From positions 1-45,190 of the forward strand of contig CAYXJR010000032.1 in assembly GCA_964465145.1 (NCBI GenBank): a DNA stretch of 45,190 nt, written 5' to 3'. The notes beneath the pieces were generated by a model. The model did no database searches and was not told where the DNA came from. It was given only the letters and a program-made list of their open reading frames with translations. Source of the DNA: JAUVKA01 sp964465145 (lineage in GTDB: Bacteria; Bacteroidota; Bacteroidia; Bacteroidales; UBA12481). Below are positions 32,789 through 41,652 of this stretch, piece by piece (the first letter of the stretch is position 1; each line of letters opens with the position of its first letter). Both the position numbers and the translations under genes were made by a program.

Positions 32789-34978
32789 ATGCCCAGTTTC
32801 CCATTTTACAGGCAGCTTGATGCCAAAGACTGTGGGCCGGCATGCCTCAGAATGATTGCAAAATTCTTCGGTAAAAACTATTCTATCCAAACTCTTAGGG
32901 ACCGCTCCTATATAACCCGGCAGGGGGTTAGTTTTATGGGTATTAGTGATGCAGCAGAATCTATTGGCTTAAAGTCGGTGGGAGCAAGATTGAGCTGGGA
33001 ACAATTAAAGAACGAGGTGCCATTGCCATGTATAGCTCATTGGCAGCAGAAGCACTTTGTTGTTGTATATAAGATAAAGAGAAATACCGTTTATGTTGCT
33101 GATCCAGCATTAGGGCATGTTAGATATTCAAAGGAGGAGTTCCTTCGTAACTGGCTCAGTGGGAAATCTGATGGTGAAGATCTTGGTTTGTGCATGATGC
33201 TTGAAACGACTCCCTCATTTTTTGAATATAACGACGAAAAGAGCAAACGAAAAAGTTTTGGATTTCTGCTGAAATACATGATTCCTCATCGAAAACTGCT
33301 GTCACAGCTTTTTGTGGGGATGTTTGCAGGTTCTATCATATTGCTGATCTTTCCATTTCTGACCCAGGCAGTGGTAGATATTGGTATAAACACAAAGGAT
33401 ATTGGCTTCATTTATCTTATCCTCCTTGCTCAGTTAGTACTGATTATTGGCCGTACAGCCATTGAGTTCATTCGAAGCTGGCTTTTACTCCATATTTCCA
33501 CCCGGGTAAATGTCTCATTAATTTCAGATTACCTTATTAAATTGATGCGACTGCCGATAAGTTTTTTTGAAACCAGGCTTACCGGGGATATATTACAACG
33601 AATTGGTGACCACCGCCGAATAGAGAGCTTCCTAACCAATTCATCTATGAATATCATTTTTTCGGCTTTTAACCTTGTGGTTTTTAGTTTTGTATTAGCA
33701 ATATATAACTTAAAAATCCTGTTTTTTTTCCTGGTTGGAAGTGCCTTATACGTGGGTTGGATATGCATTTTCCTAAAGAAAAGGCGAGAGCTTGATCACA
33801 AGAGGTTTGATCAACTCGCGGCCAATCAAAATAACATTATTCAATTGGTGGCGGGTATGCAGGAGATAAAGCTCAATACCTGTGAGAAACCCAAGCGCTG
33901 GGATTGGGAGCGAATTCAGGCCCGTTTGTTCAGAATAAGGGTTAAATATCTCTCTCTGTCGCAGTACCAACAGGTCGGATCGGTTTTTATCAACGAAACA
34001 AAAAACATTTTTATCTCTTTTTTGGCAGCAAAGGCGGTTATTGATATGGACATGACCCTGGGAGTAATGTTTGCGGTTCAATATATAATTGGCCAATTGA
34101 ATTCTCCGATCGATCAGCTGATTGGGTTTATCCATTCTGCCCAGGATGCAAAGATTTCTCTGGAAAGACTATCAGAAGTACATCAGGAAAAATCGGAAGA
34201 AGAATTTGAGGATTCTAAAATTCTGAATCTGCCTCAGCAAAAGCGGTATAGGATATCCAATCTCAGTTTTCAATATGAAGGGCCAAGTTCGAAAAAAGTA
34301 CTTGATGGTATCAATCTTGAGATTCCTGAAAACAAGGTAACAGCTATCGTCGGAGTTTCTGGCAGTGGTAAAACCACACTGATAAAACTCATGTTGGGGT
34401 TTTACCCACCTACTAGTGGAGATATAAAGCTGGAGGATACCTCAATAAGTCTTATCAGCCAGCAGGTTTATCGCTCCTCTTGTGGAGTGGTTTTGCAGGA
34501 CGGTTATATTTTTTCCGATACTATTGCAAGAAATATTGCTCTCGGAGATGAATTTATTAATAAGGAAAGGTTGTCGGAGGCTGCCCGGATTGCCAATATG
34601 GGAGATTTCCTGGAGAATTTACCACTTGGATTCAATACGAGAATAGGCAGTGAGGGACAGGGACTTAGTCAGGGGCAAAAGCAAAGAATCCTAATAGCAC
34701 GGGCTGTTTATAAGGAGCCATCCTTCCTTTTCTTTGATGAGGCAACCAACGCCCTGGATGCCAACAATGAGAAAAAGATAATGGATAATCTTGAGACCTA
34801 TTTCCGAGGTAAGACTGTTACTATTGTAGCACATCGTTTGAGTACTGTCATGAATGCTGATCAGATCGTTGTTATTGACCAGGGGAAAATTATTGAAACT
34901 GGTACTCATAATGAGCTAATAAAAATAAGGGGATCGTATTATAAACTTATTAAGAATCAATTAGAATTAGGAATTTAA
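32789..34978 (+). CDS. Peptidase-containing ABC transporter (C39 type)
   Basis: A 729-residue exporter that both trims and exports GG-leader peptides. The N-terminal C39 peptidase domain has its catalytic residues: Cys15 (DAKDCGPACL), His89 (HWQQKHFVVV) and Asp105 (VADPALGHV). The six-helix membrane domain is at about 155-440 and the ATPase at about 490-729: Walker A 522-530 (GVSGSGKTT), signature GLSQGQKQR, Walker B FLFFDEATNALD, switch His in VAHRLST. The signature has LSQGQ instead of LSGGQ, a mild variant common in this family. A TTG two codons upstream also reads in frame; ATG 32789 is preferred. It lies 3 bp before the HlyD gene, and its natural substrate is most likely the 38-residue peptide upstream. 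Confidence 0.95.
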   Translation: MPSFPFYRQLDAKDCGPACLRMIAKFFGKNYSIQTLRDRSYITRQGVSFMGISDAAESIGLKSVGARLSWEQLKNEVPLPCIAHWQQKHFVVVYKIKRNTVYVADPALGHVRYSKEEFLRNWLSGKSDGEDLGLCMMLETTPSFFEYNDEKSKRKSFGFLLKYMIPHRKLLSQLFVGMFAGSIILLIFPFLTQAVVDIGINTKDIGFIYLILLAQLVLIIGRTAIEFIRSWLLLHISTRVNVSLISDYLIKLMRLPISFFETRLTGDILQRIGDHRRIESFLTNSSMNIIFSAFNLVVFSFVLAIYNLKILFFFLVGSALYVGWICIFLKKRRELDHKRFDQLAANQNNIIQLVAGMQEIKLNTCEKPKRWDWERIQARLFRIRVKYLSLSQYQQVGSVFINETKNIFISFLAAKAVIDMDMTLGVMFAVQYIIGQLNSPIDQLIGFIHSAQDAKISLERLSEVHQEKSEEEFEDSKILNLPQQKRYRISNLSFQYEGPSSKKVLDGINLEIPENKVTAIVGVSGSGKTTLIKLMLGFYPPTSGDIKLEDTSISLISQQVYRSSCGVVLQDGYIFSDTIARNIALGDEFINKERLSEAARIANMGDFLENLPLGFNTRIGSEGQGLSQGQKQRILIARAVYKEPSFLFFDEATNALDANNEKKIMDNLETYFRGKTVTIVAHRLSTVMNADQIVVIDQGKIIETGTHNELIKIRGSYYKLIKNQLELGI

Positions 34979-34981
34979 CTA

Positions 34982-36301
34982 ATGTCTGAACGCGATAAAA
35001 ATATCGAACTTCGCAGTGACGAAATCCAGGATATCCTTGGCAAAATTCCACCCTGGGTGATCAGAAGGGGCATGATGGGGATTTCATTGGTTATTATCAT
35101 TCTACTGGTAGTTTCGGCCTGGTTCAAATATCCAGACCGGATTGCCTCTCAGATCCAATTAACAACCGACCATCCTCCAGTATACCTTGTTTCAAGAACT
35201 ACAGCCAAGATTAATGAGTTTTTTATTAAGGAAAATCAAGAGGTAAACGCAGGTAACCTTCTGGTAGTGTTGGAGAGCTCTGCAAATTATAGCGATGCTC
35301 TGAGTGCAAGGGAAATGGTGTCGGAATTGCCTACTGGACCTGATAATGTAGATATTAATCAGTTGATCCGGATGCACGACTTAAATAATTTAGAGCTCGG
35401 TAATCTCCAGGGGGATTTTGCTGCATTGCAAAAGTCTGTTCAGCTTTTACTTGATTTTATACGTTTTGATAAATACCAGAATAGAATCAAGGGAAAAGAA
35501 AAGGAGTTGTATAACAATACCATCCATTACAACAGACTTTACGGACAAAAAGTAAATAAAGAGAAAGAATTAAAAATCGCAGAAAAACAATTCAATAGGA
35601 TGACAGGGCTGCACAAAGAAGGAACTATCAGTGATGTGGAGCTGGAAGAATCGGAGCAAAATTATCTGGATCAAAAAGGCCAACTGGAGCAGGCAAGGTT
35701 AGATATGTCATCTAAATCCATAGAAATGGGAAAGTTGGAGCAATCTATTGATGATTTGAAGTTCGATCAGCAGGAAGAAGAGCGTAATGCATATAGTCAG
35801 ATATCGGAGAGCAAGGATAAGTTTTTAGGGGCTTTAGCTGATTGGGAGCAAAAGTATTTAATGGTGTCACCTATTCAGGGACTGATTAGCCTTAGTAAGT
35901 TTTGGTCAGTAAACCAGGAGGTTAAGGAGGGAACCCGTGTGTTGGCAATTGTTCAGGAAGAGAGTGGCCCAATTCTGGGTAAGGTGCTCCTCCCCAATTT
36001 AGGGGCTGGCAAAGTTAAGGAGGGCCAGAATGTTATTATTAGATTTGACAGGTATCCATATATGGAGTTTGGCCTGGTAACAGGCGTTATTAATTCCATT
36101 TCATTAGTACCCGAAGGGGAAAATTATTATGTTGAGGTAGGATTCCCTGAGGGGCTTACTACGTCTTACAATCAAGAGCTTGAGTTTACCCAGGAGATGA
36201 CCGGTCAGGCCGAAATTATTACTGAGGACCGGAGCTTTCTGGTTAGAATAGTGAGTCCACTGAAATCTATGCTTAAGCGGAATGCTATCCGAGGTAAATA
36301 A
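34982..36301 (+). CDS. HlyD-family periplasmic adaptor
   Basis: A 439-residue membrane fusion protein of the HlyD type. It has one transmembrane helix (about 31-47, MMGISLVIIILLVVSAW), then a biotinyl-lipoyl-like half motif (INEFFIKENQEVNAGNLLVVLE), a long coiled-coil at about 130-290 with heptad-rich Leu/Glu/Lys sequence, the second half motif (LMVSPIQGLISLSKFWSVNQEVKEGTRVLAIV), and a beta-barrel C-terminus. It starts 3 bp after the exporter stop. It would join the exporter to an outer-membrane TolC-like channel; no TolC gene is in the window, so that part must be encoded elsewhere. Confidence 0.92.
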   Translation: MSERDKNIELRSDEIQDILGKIPPWVIRRGMMGISLVIIILLVVSAWFKYPDRIASQIQLTTDHPPVYLVSRTTAKINEFFIKENQEVNAGNLLVVLESSANYSDALSAREMVSELPTGPDNVDINQLIRMHDLNNLELGNLQGDFAALQKSVQLLLDFIRFDKYQNRIKGKEKELYNNTIHYNRLYGQKVNKEKELKIAEKQFNRMTGLHKEGTISDVELEESEQNYLDQKGQLEQARLDMSSKSIEMGKLEQSIDDLKFDQQEEERNAYSQISESKDKFLGALADWEQKYLMVSPIQGLISLSKFWSVNQEVKEGTRVLAIVQEESGPILGKVLLPNLGAGKVKEGQNVIIRFDRYPYMEFGLVTGVINSISLVPEGENYYVEVGFPEGLTTSYNQELEFTQEMTGQAEIITEDRSFLVRIVSPLKSMLKRNAIRGK

Positions 36302-36307
36302 ATTGAT

Positions 36308-37036
36308 CTACCTGAATATAAAATCATCTAATTCTTCATTAATTCGAATAGTATCAATTTTTATTTCAGTCATTAACTGTCCGTTCCTGTTAATGATTCG
36401 GTAAGGAAAATTTACGCCCCCAATTTTTTTATAATCCGAAAATTCTGATTGCGCATTAATTGGCAATCCATTGATAATGTACTGTGCTTCTGTCTTCAGG
36501 ATGAGATATGTCTCTGCATCGAGAAAAAACCTTAGTGAGATTCCAGGTTTTTTACTGAGCTTAAGGATTAAAACCGGGTGTTCATTCCACACACCAGCAG
36601 CTTCATAATTAAGGATATAACCAAGGTTTTGGTAATTAACCAATACTCCGTCAAAATCTGCACTTTCTTTATGTTGGTTTAACTCTGGTCCGGTAATCCT
36701 AACAGTATCTGGTGAAACAAATGGATTTAGCATCCAACCATTTTTTCCGTCAAATCCTTGAGATATTCTCCCTTCATTAAGGTGAACATCCATCCTGTAA
36801 TATGAGGGACGTTTCTGCAAAATGCTGATTTGTAGATCATTGCCCAATTGACTTAAAGCACCAAAAGACACCAAAGTCTTAATTTCCATTTTCTTATCCA
36901 GTCCGATTGCTGTATAGTGCTTTTTCAGGATCTCATTAACTTCCAGAGGAATATCCTGGCCTGATGTTATTGTAATATTTGGCATTAGCCCTAAGCAAAT
37001 GAATAGTACAAAAAAATAAAAACGAAATTGGTTCAT
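36308..37036 (-). CDS. Exported LolA-like/lipoprotein-sorting fold protein
   Basis: A 242-residue exported protein. The frame extends into kdsA, but the ATG at 37036 gives a proper signal peptide (NQFRFYFFVLFICLGLMP), so I chose it. The mature part shows the pattern of a half-barrel lipid-binding fold like LolA/LolB (RPSYYRMDVHLNEGRISQGFDGKNGWMLNPF, LRFFLDAETYLILKTEAQYIINGLP, INRNGQLMTEIKIDTIRIN). Similar proteins are annotated as outer membrane lipoprotein-sorting proteins. Function not proven. It starts 7 bp after kdsA on the same strand, so the two may be co-transcribed. Confidence 0.6.
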   Translation of the reverse strand: MNQFRFYFFVLFICLGLMPNITITSGQDIPLEVNEILKKHYTAIGLDKKMEIKTLVSFGALSQLGNDLQISILQKRPSYYRMDVHLNEGRISQGFDGKNGWMLNPFVSPDTVRITGPELNQHKESADFDGVLVNYQNLGYILNYEAAGVWNEHPVLILKLSKKPGISLRFFLDAETYLILKTEAQYIINGLPINAQSEFSDYKKIGGVNFPYRIINRNGQLMTEIKIDTIRINEELDDFIFR

Positions 37037-37043
37037 CGGATTA

Positions 37044-37856
37044 TTATCTAATTGCATCCTGGATACGGAGGAGTTGGGACAATAAATTGTCCATCTGATC
37101 AAGGGGCAGCATATTCTCCCCATCTGACAAAGCTTTTTCCGGACTGGGATGAGTTTCGACGAACAAGCCCTGTACTCCTATGGCAATGGCTGCGCGTGCC
37201 ATAGGAATGATGTACTCAGGAGTGCCTCCGGAAATGCCTTTCTTTTGATTTGGTTTCTGCAGGCTGTGGGTTGCATCGAAAACAACAGGGCAGCCGAGTG
37301 ACTGCATCTGTATCAGTCCCCTGAAATCAACAACCAGGTCCTGATAACCGAAAAAAGATCCACGTTCGGTTACCATGGCCTTATTATTACCTGTACTTCT
37401 AACTTTTTCCAACGCAAATGCCATTGATTCAGGCGACATGAACTGTCCTTTCTTAATGTTTACCACCCTGCCAGTTTGTCCGGCAGCCTTTAGGAGGCTT
37501 GTCTGCCGCGATAAGAATGCAGGAATTTGCAACACATCAACCACATCAGCTGCCATTTTAACCTCAGAACTTTCATGAACATCGGTTAAAACAGGAATAT
37601 TGAAATGTGTTCTGATCTTTTCTAAAACCTTAAGTGCTTCCTGGTCGCCAATACCTTGAAAGGACTCATCACTGGTGCGATTGGCTTTACGATATGAGGC
37701 CTTAAAAATGTATGGAATGTTATAATGGGAACTCAGGTTAACAAGAGATTCTGCAATTCTCATACATAGATCTTCACTTTCAACTACGCAGGGTCCAGCG
37801 ATCAGAAAAAAGCCGTTCCCTCCATCTGCAAATTTAGATATATCAAAAGGAATCAT
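37044..37856 (-). CDS. kdsA: 3-deoxy-8-phosphooctulonate synthase
   Basis: A 270-residue enzyme that joins phosphoenolpyruvate and arabinose 5-phosphate to give KDO-8-phosphate for lipopolysaccharide. Motifs: IAGPCVVES near the start, FKASYRKANRTS, FDATHSLQKPNQ, and VETHPSPEKALSDGENML. Cys23 in AGPC corresponds to the metal-binding cysteine of the metal-dependent class (as in Aquifex), where E. coli has Asn. The His in ATHS, Glu in VETHP and Asp in LSDG complete the metal site. So this is a metal-dependent KdsA. It follows rarA by 8 bp. Confidence 0.95.
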   Translation of the reverse strand: MIPFDISKFADGGNGFFLIAGPCVVESEDLCMRIAESLVNLSSHYNIPYIFKASYRKANRTSDESFQGIGDQEALKVLEKIRTHFNIPVLTDVHESSEVKMAADVVDVLQIPAFLSRQTSLLKAAGQTGRVVNIKKGQFMSPESMAFALEKVRSTGNNKAMVTERGSFFGYQDLVVDFRGLIQMQSLGCPVVFDATHSLQKPNQKKGISGGTPEYIIPMARAAIAIGVQGLFVETHPSPEKALSDGENMLPLDQMDNLLSQLLRIQDAIR

Positions 37857-37864
37857 AATTAATG

Positions 37865-39148
37865 TTATTTGTATTTATATTTTTCACCCCACCATTGAAT
37901 CATTCTGTTGAACAGCTCTTTTTCTTTAGGGTTATCAGCAGGTTCCCAAAGTTTGGTGTTTTTTATTTCATCAGGAAGGTATTCTACCTCAAGAAAATTC
38001 CCGCTGAATTCGTGTGGGTATTGGTATTCCTTACCATATCCCAATTCTTTCATTAGCTTGGTGGGAGCGTTCCTGAGATGTAGAGGTACAGGTAAGTTAC
38101 CTGTTTTCCCCACCAATTCCTGCGCCTTTTTAATCGCGATGTAGGTTGAATTGCTTTTCATGCTGGTTGCAAGATATACGGTAATCTGGGACAGGAGGAT
38201 TCTTCCTTCAGGCCATCCGATCTTATGCAATGCATCAAAGCATGTATTGGCCAATAACAATGCGTTCGGATTTGCGAGCCCAATATCTTCAGAAGCAAAA
38301 ATGACTAAACGCCTGGCAATAAATTTAGGATCTTCTCCTCCTTCAATCATTCTGGCCAGCCAGTAGAGAGCCCCATTGGGATCTGATCCACGCATGGATT
38401 TTATGAATGCAGAAATTATATCATAATGCATTTCCCCATTCTTGTCGTAGATTGCCATACTTTCCTGGACACGGGCCATAACAGTTTCGTTGGTTATGCT
38501 TATGTTTTCTCCTTTTTCCGCCATTGCAACCAGTTCCAGGATATTATACAATTTTCTTGCATCGCCGCCCGAATACCTTAGCATTGCCTCTGTCTCCTTA
38601 ATTTCAATATTTTTTGTTTTTAGATAGAAGTCAGTTTTAATAGCCTGGTGAACCAGTGCTTCGAGATTAGCTTTGCTGAGTTCCTGAAGTACATAAACCT
38701 GACAACGGCTAAGCAGGGGGGAGATAACCTCAAATGATGGATTTTCAGTGGTTGCTCCTATCAGGGTTATTACACCCTGCTCAACCGCTCCAAGAAGTGA
38801 ATCCTGTTGCGATTTGCTAAACCTATGAATTTCATCGATAAATAAAATGGGGTTAGGGCGATCAAAAAACTGTACGTTTTTCGCCTTGGCAATCACTTCA
38901 CGAACTTCCTTTACTCCAGAACTAACAGCACTGAGAGTAAAAAACGGCCTCTCCTGATGATTGGCAATTATCCGGGCTAGAGTGGTTTTGCCGACCCCTG
39001 GTGGCCCCCATAGAATGAAAGAAGGGATTTGACCGGATTCAATAGCTTCACGCAGAACGGCTCCCGGACCAACCAGATGTTCCTGTCCAACATAGTCATC
39101 AAGCGTTTTCGGTCGTAACCTTTCTGCAAGTGGGGCATTAGCTGCCAT
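37865..39148 (-). CDS. rarA: Replication-associated recombination protein A (AAA+ ATPase)
   Basis: A 427-residue clamp-loader-like ATPase (RarA/MgsA/WRNIP1 family) that acts at stalled replication forks. The frame runs back to 39322 over the neighbouring promoter region, but the family begins at MAANAPLAERLRPKTLDDYVGQEHL, so ATG 39148 is used. Walker A GPPGVGKTTLAR, Walker B ILFIDEIHRF, sensor 1 IGATTENPSF, arginine finger region SPLLSRCQVYVL, and the tetramerisation part GALYWLARMIEGGEDPKFIARRLVIFASEDIGLANP are all present. Possibly transcribed with kdsA. Confidence 0.95.
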   Translation of the reverse strand: MAANAPLAERLRPKTLDDYVGQEHLVGPGAVLREAIESGQIPSFILWGPPGVGKTTLARIIANHQERPFFTLSAVSSGVKEVREVIAKAKNVQFFDRPNPILFIDEIHRFSKSQQDSLLGAVEQGVITLIGATTENPSFEVISPLLSRCQVYVLQELSKANLEALVHQAIKTDFYLKTKNIEIKETEAMLRYSGGDARKLYNILELVAMAEKGENISITNETVMARVQESMAIYDKNGEMHYDIISAFIKSMRGSDPNGALYWLARMIEGGEDPKFIARRLVIFASEDIGLANPNALLLANTCFDALHKIGWPEGRILLSQITVYLATSMKSNSTYIAIKKAQELVGKTGNLPVPLHLRNAPTKLMKELGYGKEYQYPHEFSGNFLEVEYLPDEIKNTKLWEPADNPKEKELFNRMIQWWGEKYKYK

Positions 39149-39192
39149 TTCCAATTTTTTTTCTAAAAATACACAATTCAGTAAGAAGACAG

Positions 39193-39200
39193 TATATTTG
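39193..39200 (+). promoter_or_regulatory. -7 element of the rightward gene cluster 39226-42291
   Basis: TATATTTG matches TAnnTTTG exactly and lies 25 bp before the ATG at 39226. It is also inside the false N-terminal extension of rarA, which supports the shorter rarA. Confidence 0.5.
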
Positions 39201-39225
39201 GAAGATTTTAGAAATATAGTAATAT

Positions 39226-40140
39226 ATGCGAATTTTAAGCCAACTCTTTTGTCAGTTAGGCGTTCTTCTTCTGTTTGTCTGGCCAGTGAATGCACAAAAC
39301 ATGTATACTCCCCCTGATCCATACAGTATAACGGAAAATAAACTGCATTTTTCGAAATACATGATTATTAATTCTGGATTCATGGGGCCAAATGCTTTGC
39401 CAGTACCAAGCTTGCACCAAGGGGATAATCCTGGTAAACTGGACCTGGAAATGAAATATGAGTACTATTTTCAGGATAGGGATCATACCCATGATGCTTT
39501 GATTGAAATGAAAATACCCATAGCCTCAGGAAAGGTTGCAATAGAGGTGCGGTATGTTCCTTTCGAATTTTATGAAGTAGAAGAATCATTAAGCCGTGAA
39601 AGGAGATCGCTCAGCGGTTCCAGCCAATCGGGAAAATCATTGGGAGATGTCTACTTTGGTACCACAGTGCAACTAATCCAGGATCATGAATGGATGCCTG
39701 ATGTAATGTTCGGAATGAGCTGTAAAACGGCCTCTGGAACAGATCTGCAGGATGCCAGGCATACCGATAGCCCGGGATACTATTTTGATCTGTCTTTTGG
39801 TAAAAGTTATAATTTCGGATCTGAAAAGAAATCTATTTTCAGATGGTTTATGCTGGGTGGATTTTATTCCTGGCAAACTTATATCGACGAATTCCCCCAG
39901 AACGATGCCATATATTACGGTCTGGGCCTTAAGCTTGATTTAAGGTCGATCTATGTTTCAACCAGCCTCAGAGGATTATCCGGATATATGTTCAATGGTG
40001 ACCAGCCGGTTGTTTACTGTGCTGAAATGGGTGTAAGGGAAGGCCGTACGGCTTTTGTGATTGCTTATGAGCGGGGTATAACCGACTATCCCTTCCAATG
40101 CCTCAGGTTAGGATTTAAATTGGATGGAAGAGTTGAATGA
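39226..40140 (+). CDS. Exported protein, probable outer-membrane beta barrel
   Basis: A 304-residue exported protein with a signal peptide (residues 1-23, ends VNAQ). The body is rich in alternating aromatic/hydrophobic strands (KLDLEMKYEYYFQDRD, GKVAIEVRYVPFEFYEV, SIFRWFMLGGFYSWQTYI, TAFVIAYERGI), as expected of a barrel. I do not recognise a named family. It overlaps the glycosyltransferase gene by 4 bp (ATGA), so the two are translated together and probably work in the same cell-envelope process. Confidence 0.6.
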   Translation: MRILSQLFCQLGVLLLFVWPVNAQNMYTPPDPYSITENKLHFSKYMIINSGFMGPNALPVPSLHQGDNPGKLDLEMKYEYYFQDRDHTHDALIEMKIPIASGKVAIEVRYVPFEFYEVEESLSRERRSLSGSSQSGKSLGDVYFGTTVQLIQDHEWMPDVMFGMSCKTASGTDLQDARHTDSPGYYFDLSFGKSYNFGSEKKSIFRWFMLGGFYSWQTYIDEFPQNDAIYYGLGLKLDLRSIYVSTSLRGLSGYMFNGDQPVVYCAEMGVREGRTAFVIAYERGITDYPFQCLRLGFKLDGRVE

Positions 40141-41627
40141 AGGAGAAACTGCTGAGAATATTAGAGTCCAGATGGATGATCCTCGTGATCATTATACTTA
40201 GTTTGATTATGCACTTCAGGGTTTTCAACCTGGACCTTGTTGGCTTTCATGTTTGGCGACAGGCGCAAACCCAGAGTACCATATTAAGTTTTGCGGAGGA
40301 AGATCAAAATATCCTTAATCCTAGAAAAAATGACCGGGGAAATGGGGATGGGATTTTCAGGATGGAATTTCCTCTCTCTCAATGGTTAACATCCCTTCCG
40401 GTTCGGTTTGTCGGTCATGATGTTGTTTTAAGCCGGATTTTTAATTTCCTGTTTGGCCTCTTTTCTTTATTCGGGATCTATTTTTTGTCAAAAAGGCTTT
40501 TTAAGTCTCCAAGCCTTGCTTTGGCTGCAGTCTGGATCCTGGCCTTTACTCCGGTCTTTTATTATTATACTCTAAATCCAATGCCGGATAACCTGGCTTT
40601 GACCTTCAGCATATGGGGTTTGTATTTCTTTTTCAGATGGTATAAGGAGGAAAAAACCTGGAGTCTTTTATTTATGTCGGTATTCCTGTCATTATCAGCT
40701 TTGTGCAAACTTCCTTTTGTTTTGTTTTTTTGTCTTCCTGCTATATACATTCTATGGCAAGTAATAACCAGATCAAAGAGATTTTCGGTGGCGATTAAAC
40801 AGGCATGGATCCTTCTTGCAGGATTGGTCCCCTTTTTGGTATGGTATATTTGGGTCATCCCTAAATGGGAAGGAAATGGTATTGTCAGTGGCATTTTGTC
40901 AATGGATGCTCAGCAAAAGAGCCATTTCTGGTATTATTTATGGTATAATCTGCGCACCACTGCGCCTGAGCTGGTGATTGGAATGACGGCCTTGCCGATA
41001 TTCATAATTGGTTTGTTTTCATCATCAAAACTTTGGGAAAAGTCGAAGGGGCTTAGTTTCGCTTTTGGCTTATGGGCTTTTTTAACCTCAGGGCTGATGA
41101 TTTTCGAAATGAATATGATCGAAACAGTGCACGATTACTATTATTTGCCATTTATTCCCATTGTTGTGCTTTTTGGGGTCTTCGGTATAAACCAGTGTAA
41201 TACATTGATCAGGAAGAGAAGATGGGTAATTATTCCCCTGCTTATGATTTTGCTAAGTATGCCTGTTTATGCATATTTTCGCATACAACCCAGGTGGGAG
41301 AGAATTGGATTCAATGAAGACTTACTAATATATAAGGAGGAATTGAGGGCTGCAGTTCCTGATACAGCGCTTGTTTGTGCAGGGAATGACCTTTCCCATC
41401 ATATCTTTCTTTATTATATAAATAAAAAAGGGTGGGTGTTTGAGCAGGATTGGATGGGCAGGCAAAAACTTGATGGATTGATCCAGGAAGGATGCCAGTA
41501 TTTGTATTGTGATTCCCGTAATGTTGACCAGAATAATGAAGTCCAATCCGTTTTTGGTACGAAAGTTGCTACATTTGGAAGCATTAATATTTTTCAGTTA
41601 ATAAATCCCGATAAAAAAGGGAATTAG
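40137..41627 (+). CDS. GT39/ArnT-like membrane glycosyltransferase
   Basis: A 496-residue integral membrane protein of the GT-C fold (dolichyl-phosphate mannosyltransferase/ArnT group). The first periplasmic loop carries GFHVWRQAQTQSTI and a following acidic EEDQN; the QAQT region matches the PMT-2-like family in which Asp/Glu residues of loop 1 are catalytic. About ten hydrophobic helices follow (SLALAAVWILAFTPVFYYY, ALCKLPFVLFFCLPAIYI), then a C-terminal soluble part. It would move a sugar from a polyprenyl phosphate carrier onto a periplasmic acceptor. Donor and acceptor unknown. Confidence 0.8.
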   Translation: MKEKLLRILESRWMILVIIILSLIMHFRVFNLDLVGFHVWRQAQTQSTILSFAEEDQNILNPRKNDRGNGDGIFRMEFPLSQWLTSLPVRFVGHDVVLSRIFNFLFGLFSLFGIYFLSKRLFKSPSLALAAVWILAFTPVFYYYTLNPMPDNLALTFSIWGLYFFFRWYKEEKTWSLLFMSVFLSLSALCKLPFVLFFCLPAIYILWQVITRSKRFSVAIKQAWILLAGLVPFLVWYIWVIPKWEGNGIVSGILSMDAQQKSHFWYYLWYNLRTTAPELVIGMTALPIFIIGLFSSSKLWEKSKGLSFAFGLWAFLTSGLMIFEMNMIETVHDYYYLPFIPIVVLFGVFGINQCNTLIRKRRWVIIPLLMILLSMPVYAYFRIQPRWERIGFNEDLLIYKEELRAAVPDTALVCAGNDLSHHIFLYYINKKGWVFEQDWMGRQKLDGLIQEGCQYLYCDSRNVDQNNEVQSVFGTKVATFGSINIFQLINPDKKGN

Positions 41628-41652
41628 TATTAACCCCTGGAAATCGACTATA

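Noticed and set aside
32509..36301. Lanthipeptide or other modified-peptide cluster
   Set aside because: The core has no Cys, Ser or Thr and there is no LanB/LanM, YcaO or SPASM radical SAM gene; the two radical SAM genes at 20579 and 22819 are YhcC and YgiQ types, far away.
37037..37123. N-terminal extension of the LolA-like protein into kdsA
   Set aside because: The ATG at 37036 begins a standard signal peptide; the extension would bury it and overlap kdsA by 80 bp.
39149..39322. N-terminal extension of RarA
   Set aside because: RarA proteins start at the MAANAPLAERLRP segment; the extra frame covers the promoter and signal peptide of the opposite gene.
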